64,000 nucleotides of DNA, taken from contig NZ_JAVFJJ010000019.1 in the NCBI RefSeq assembly GCF_030908245.1, forward strand, positions 1-64,000, in the 5' to 3' direction. Source of the DNA: Sinomonas sp. ASV322 (GTDB lineage: Bacteria > Actinomycetota > Actinomycetes > Actinomycetales > Micrococcaceae). The notes beneath the pieces were generated by a model. The model saw nothing but the letters and a program-made list of their open reading frames with translations. It had not been told where the DNA came from and did not search any database. Of this stretch, positions 60,622 through 64,000 are shown piece after piece (the first letter of the stretch is position 1; each line of letters opens with the position of its first letter). The translations under genes were made by a program, and so were the position numbers.

Positions 60622-61093
60622 AGACGCGGGCCTCGTGCCCGTCCGGCTCGACGGTCCCGTAGACGTAGCCGTCGGCGGTCATCTCGTACGGCAGGATCGC
60701 CGCGAGGAGACCGCCTCCGCGGTGCTCGGCCGCCGCATGGATCCCGTCGGAGCCGTGGTCGGGAAGCGTCACGTCAGTCGCGAAGGCCACCGCGCGGTAG
60801 GTGCCGCGGCTCTGCCTGAGCAGCTCCACGAGGTCGGCGAGCATGACGTCGGCGTCGAGATCCGCCTCGGGGTCCTCGTCGTCCTCAGGCTCGGGCGGGG
60901 CGACGAGCACGAGCCGCAACTCGCCGTCGTCCGCGAGGGTGACGCCGTAGGGGAGGAAGCCGCCGTTCTTCTCGATCTGCTCCTGCGCCATGGCGAGCGC
61001 CGTGCCGAGGACGTCGTGCAGCTCTCGCAGCATGTCGTCGTCGTGCGCGCCTGCGCCGGAATCGGCGCCCGCGGTCGAGTTCGCGGAACTCAT
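60611..61093 (-). CDS. Conserved hypothetical protein coupled to phosphomannomutase
   Basis: A 160-residue soluble acidic protein. After a low-complexity start, a helix (DDDMLRELHDVLGTALAMAQ) is followed by NGGFLPYGVTLADDGELRLV, an acidic stretch (about 70-85) and YRAVAFATDVTLPD, ILPYEMTADGYVYGTVEPDG. No named domain is recognised; the layout suggests a small alpha/beta fold. The ATG overlaps the phosphomannomutase stop by four bases (ATGA), and the stop overlaps the convergent EamA gene. Co-translation hints at a role with the mutase, but this is only positional. Confidence 0.75.
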   Translation of the reverse strand: MSSANSTAGADSGAGAHDDDMLRELHDVLGTALAMAQEQIEKNGGFLPYGVTLADDGELRLVLVAPPEPEDDEDPEADLDADVMLADLVELLRQSRGTYRAVAFATDVTLPDHGSDGIHAAAEHRGGGLLAAILPYEMTADGYVYGTVEPDGHEARVFTD

Positions 61094-62523
61094 GCGCGGA
61101 CGATCGCGAGGACATTGTCGCGAACGGTCGCGAGAGTCTCGCGATCCTTGGCCTCGCCGTTGAAGCGCAGGTACGGCTCCGTGTTGGACGGGCGGAGGTT
61201 GAACCACCACGAGCCGTCGGCCGCGGAGAACGTCGTGCCGTCGAGCTCGTCGATCGCGACGTCCGGGCCCTCGTAGGCCTCGCGGACGCGGGCGACCGCC
61301 GCGGCCTTGTCCTCGATCTCCGAGTTGATCTCGCCTGAGGCGACGTACGGCTCGTACTCGGCGCCGAGCTCGGACAGCGGGCGGTCCTGGCCGCCGAGCG
61401 CCGCGAGGACGTGCATGGCCGCGAGCATGCCCGTGTCCGCGTTCCAGAAGTCACGGAAGTAGTAGTGCGCCGAGTGCTCGCCGCCGAACACTGCGCCCTC
61501 CTCGGCCATGACTGCCTTGATGAACGAGTGGCCCACGCGCGTGCGGACCGGACGCCCGCCGTCGTGCTGGACGAGCTCGGGCACCGCACGGGACGTGATG
61601 AGGTTGTGGATGATCACCGGCTTGGCCTCGCCCGCTGCCTTCGCGCGCGCGATCTCGCGGCGGGCGACAAGTCCCGTGATGGCCGACGGCGAGACCGGCT
61701 CGCCGTTCTCGTCGATGACGAAGCAGCGGTCCGCGTCGCCGTCGAACGCGAGGCCGATGTCCGCGCCGTGCTCGACGACCGCCTTCTGCAGGTCGCGCAG
61801 GTTCTCGGGCTCGAGCGGGTTCGCGGGATGGTTCGGGAACGTGCCGTCGAGCTCGAAGTAGAGCGGAATGATGTCAAGGGGAAGTGCCGGCAGGAGCTCG
61901 TCGCCGAGGACCGCCGGGGTCGTGAGGCCAGCCATCCCGTTGCCGGCGTCGACGACGACCTTGAGCGGTCGGATCGCGGACAGGTCGACGAGCTTGCGCA
62001 GGTGCGCGGAGTAGTCCGCGAGGACGTCACGCTCGGTGATCGTGCCGGGACGTTCGACGGCGGCGATCTCACCGGCCGTAAGGTAGGACTCCGCAGCGGC
62101 CTGGATCTCCTTGAGTCCGGTCTCGGACGAGACGGGCAGCGCGCCGGCCTTCGCCATCTTGATGCCGTTGTACTGGGCGGGGTTGTGGCTCGCAGTGAAG
62201 GTCGCGCCCGCCGCGCCGAGGGCGCCGCACGCGTAGTAGAGCTCGTCGGTCGAGATGAGGCCGATCGTCTCGACGAGGCCGCCGCGGGCCGCGGCGCCGC
62301 GCGCGAACGCGTCGATGAATTCGGGCGAGGACGGGCGCATGTCGCCGCCCACGAGCACGGTCTGCCCGGCGAGGCCGAGCACGTCGACGAACGCCGCGCC
62401 CACCGCCTCGACGATCCGCGCGTCGATCGTCTCGCCTACGATCCCTCGCACGTCGTACGCCTTGAACGAGGCGGAAAGGTCGATCTGCGGCGCTTGGCCA
62501 AGGCTGTTCACGTTGCTCGTCAC
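61090..62523 (-). CDS. manB: Phosphomannomutase/phosphoglucomutase
   Basis: A 477-residue alpha-D-phosphohexomutase that interconverts mannose-6-P and mannose-1-P (or the glucose forms), feeding nucleotide-sugar synthesis. The phosphoserine is S112 in TASHNPAQYNG, the metal loop is DGDADR (261-266), the sugar loop has GGEHSAHYYF and the phosphate loop RPSNTEPYLR. Length is normal. The GTG at 62523 lies 7 bases after the -10 box TAGAAT, giving a leaderless start. Its product could supply the glycosylation operon at the window's left end (inference). Confidence 0.95.
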   Translation of the reverse strand: MTSNVNSLGQAPQIDLSASFKAYDVRGIVGETIDARIVEAVGAAFVDVLGLAGQTVLVGGDMRPSSPEFIDAFARGAAARGGLVETIGLISTDELYYACGALGAAGATFTASHNPAQYNGIKMAKAGALPVSSETGLKEIQAAAESYLTAGEIAAVERPGTITERDVLADYSAHLRKLVDLSAIRPLKVVVDAGNGMAGLTTPAVLGDELLPALPLDIIPLYFELDGTFPNHPANPLEPENLRDLQKAVVEHGADIGLAFDGDADRCFVIDENGEPVSPSAITGLVARREIARAKAAGEAKPVIIHNLITSRAVPELVQHDGGRPVRTRVGHSFIKAVMAEEGAVFGGEHSAHYYFRDFWNADTGMLAAMHVLAALGGQDRPLSELGAEYEPYVASGEINSEIEDKAAAVARVREAYEGPDVAIDELDGTTFSAADGSWWFNLRPSNTEPYLRFNGEAKDRETLATVRDNVLAIVRA

Positions 62524-62603
62524 GCCGCTGATTCTACGTGGAGCCGCCGACAGTTCATCGACGAGGGGTTCCCCGTGGCGGTGGCGGGCCCTAGGTTGAC
62601 TGC

Positions 62604-63032
62604 ATGGACTGGACTCTTGAAGTTGTCATCCTGCCTGTCTCCGACATTGAACGCTCGGTGCAGTTCTATCGGGACAAAGTCGGGTTCCACCTCGACCACA
62701 ACACGACGAACGAGCACATGCACGTCGTCCAGCTCACCCCCGAAGGCTCCGGCTGCTCGATCGTGTTCGGCGACCTGCCGGCCCAGCGCGAAATGGAGCC
62801 GGGTTCGATGAAGGGGCTCCAGCTCGTCGTCGCGGACGCCGAGGCCGCGCGGGCCGAGCTCGTGGGCCGCGGCGTCGACTGCTCTGAGCTCATGGTGTTC
62901 TCGCCGGACGACGGTGGGACCTTCTTCGGCTTCGCCGATCCGGACGGCAACACGTGGGCCGTCCAGCAGATCAGGGCCCGCGCCGAGAAGCCGCTCATCC
63001 CGGTCGAGAACCGCGGCCGCTTCGGCGCGTAG
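62604..63032 (+). CDS. VOC-family (glyoxalase-like) protein
   Basis: A 142-residue protein with two beta-alpha-beta-beta-beta units of the vicinal oxygen chelate fold: VVILPVSDIERSVQFYRDKVGF, and GLQLVVADAEAARAELVGRGV. Metal-type residues include His in HVVQLTPEG and Glu/Asp positions near the end, with FFGFADPDGNTWAVQQI typical of the family. The reaction (dioxygenase, glyoxalase or drug binding) cannot be told. The ATG lies 6 bases after TAGGTT, a leaderless start. The two-hairpin cassette follows it. Confidence 0.88.
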   Translation: MDWTLEVVILPVSDIERSVQFYRDKVGFHLDHNTTNEHMHVVQLTPEGSGCSIVFGDLPAQREMEPGSMKGLQLVVADAEAARAELVGRGVDCSELMVFSPDDGGTFFGFADPDGNTWAVQQIRARAEKPLIPVENRGRFGA

Positions 63033-63049
63033 CGCCGTACGGTCCCCGA

Positions 63050-63162
63050 GGTGAGATCTCGTCGGAAAGACGCGTCCGTTCCGACGAGAGCTCACCTTTC
63101 GATCCGCGAGAACGGACGACGGCGGGGTCCCCGCCTGGGTGGGGACCCCGCCGTCGTCCGTT
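63050..63162. repeat. Two-hairpin intergenic cassette, copy 2
   Basis: The first hairpin pairs 63050-63067 with 63079-63096 (GGTGAG-TCTCGTCGGAA type arms, one mismatch), then CTTTCG. The second has a 22-bp perfect stem, 63111-63132 with 63141-63162, starting AACGGACGACGGCG. It shares GAGCTCACCTTTCG and AACGGACGAC with copy 1 at 16170-16296. It lies between the convergent VOC and TPP-enzyme genes. Confidence 0.78.
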
Positions 63163-63178
63163 GCGTGCGGAGCTCGAC

Positions 63179-64000
63179 TCAGTAGGCCTTGACGCGCTGC
63201 TCGACGATGAGGTGGATGAGCGCGAAGGTGCCGTCCTCGTCGATCGCGCGGAGGGCGGCCTCGATCGCGCGTGGGACGTCGGCGTCGCGCTCGACCCGCA
63301 CGCCGAAGCCGCCGAACGCGCGCGCCATGAGTGCGAAGTCGGGGTTCCTGAGCTGGGTTCCGGAGACGCGGTGCGGGTAGGAGCGCTCTTGGTGCGTCCG
63401 GATCGTGCCGTATTCCTGGTTGTCCATGACGACGACGAGCGGCGTTGCGCCGTACTGCGCCGCGGTCGCGAGCTCTTGGCCGTTCATGAGGAACTCGCCG
63501 TCGCCCGCGATCGTCACGACGCGGCGCCCCGGGTTCGCGAGCGACGCCGCGATCGCCGACGGAACCGAGTAGCCCATCGAACCGTTGCGCGCACTGATCA
63601 TCGACGCGTACTTCTGCGTCGGGAAATAGCGGTGCGCCCAGTTCGTGTGCTCGCCCGCGCCGAGGGTCACCATCGCGTCCTCGGGCAGCGTCGGCACGAG
63701 GTTGGCCATGAGGGTGTCCATGCGCGCGGGGCCGTCGCCCGGGGTCGCCGGCGGAAGCGCCGCGAACTTGACCTGCTCGCCGCGCATGCGCTCGGTCCAC
63801 GCCGTCCATTGATCGCGGGCGGGGAGGTCCATGCGCACGAGGTCGCGCACGAACACGTCCGGCTTCGCGACGATCTGGTAGGAGACGGGGCCCGAGCGTC
63901 CGCGCAGGGACGGGTCGATCGTGACGAGGAAGTTCTTCTTGGCCCAGTCCTGGCGGACGAGGAAGCCGTCGGTGATGACGTCGCCGGGGACGGTCCCGAC
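63179..64000 (-). CDS. TPP-dependent enzyme (acetolactate synthase/oxidase-like), partial
   Basis: The C-terminal 273 residues or so of a thiamine-diphosphate enzyme; the frame is open to the window edge, so the 5' part is missing. The central domain end (VPGDVITDGFLVRQDWAKKN, DPSLRGRSGPVSYQIV) is followed by the TPP domain: NGSMGYSVPSAIAASLANPG, then GDGEFLMNGQELATAAQYGA and VVVMDNQEYGTIRTHQE, which holds the GDG-x(~25)-N cofactor motif. It is related to but distinct from PoxB at 53.5-55.2 kb. Without the N-terminal catalytic Glu region the reaction cannot be assigned. Confidence 0.85.
   Translation of the reverse strand, partial: VGTVPGDVITDGFLVRQDWAKKNFLVTIDPSLRGRSGPVSYQIVAKPDVFVRDLVRMDLPARDQWTAWTERMRGEQVKFAALPPATPGDGPARMDTLMANLVPTLPEDAMVTLGAGEHTNWAHRYFPTQKYASMISARNGSMGYSVPSAIAASLANPGRRVVTIAGDGEFLMNGQELATAAQYGATPLVVVMDNQEYGTIRTHQERSYPHRVSGTQLRNPDFALMARAFGGFGVRVERDADVPRAIEAALRAIDEDGTFALIHLIVEQRVKAY

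Noticed and set aside
61508-61861. Plus-strand frames within the phosphomannomutase gene
   Set aside because: Antisense shadow frames without domains or start signals; the mutase frame explains the region.

Overview
The window is high-GC DNA with actinobacterial gene content. It looks like a Micrococcaceae-type genome (Arthrobacter/Sinomonas-like). Supporting features are a GTP-dependent PEP carboxykinase behind a CRP/GlxR-type operator, a c-di-AMP riboswitch ahead of a cell-wall hydrolase gene, a zinc-independent L36 paralogue next to a Zur-like box, and many genes whose start codon sits 6-7 bases after a TANNNT -10 box (leaderless mRNAs). The genus is inference. No rRNA, CRISPR array, prophage or defence island is visible.

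Layout. 1-1.4 kb: IS110-family insertion sequence, left end cut off. 1.4-7.1 kb: minus-strand operon for surface glycosylation (GT2-GtrA fusion, then two GT-C membrane transferases). 7.3-11.1 kb: very large secreted beta-propeller/phosphoesterase with PHO-box-like repeats upstream. 11.5-16.2 kb: EamA transporter, a TrcRS-like two-component system and a divergent DUF5666-like membrane protein. 16.5-19.8 kb: riboswitch-controlled transglycosylase-like protein, orphan winged-helix regulator, SixA-type phosphatase, small membrane protein. 19.9-23.3 kb: operon of degenerate ABC ATPase, YhgE/Pip membrane protein and TetR. 23.4-28.5 kb: MFS exporter, XRE regulator, aldo/keto reductase, flavin disulfide reductase.

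28.6-36.5 kb holds a catabolic locus. A five-gene operon (pxpA, biotin carrier, biotin carboxylase, pxpB, pxpC) is divergent from a PucR regulator, an NCS1 permease and a tautomerase. This is a complete biotin-dependent carboxylase built around the 5-oxoprolinase proteins, plus uptake and regulation. 36.5-38.8 kb: LacI relic, small genes, and a Zur-like box between rpmJ2 and a P-loop-less CobW-like protein. 38.9-44.1 kb: TetR and Asp/Glu racemase, divergent from an APC permease, an APH-fold kinase and a class-III PLP enzyme, which resembles a kinase/phospho-lyase pathway for a hydroxylated amine or amino acid.

44.4-64 kb: tRNA-Arg(ACG), pckG, a PEP-utilising enzyme, L-2-hydroxyglutarate oxidase, a ClpC-like ATPase, PoxB, HxlR and an NmrA-like protein, a membrane phosphoesterase, NsrR-like and LysR regulators, EamA, phosphomannomutase, a VOC protein, and a second TPP enzyme running off the right edge.

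The most striking unexplained structure is a set of intergenic arrays, mostly between convergent genes. At five loci short direct repeats spaced exactly 32 bp face inverted copies, and at the four loci of the main family the inverted copies also have exact 32 bp spacing. A sixth locus has a 19-20 bp period, and a two-hairpin cassette occurs at two further convergent junctions.
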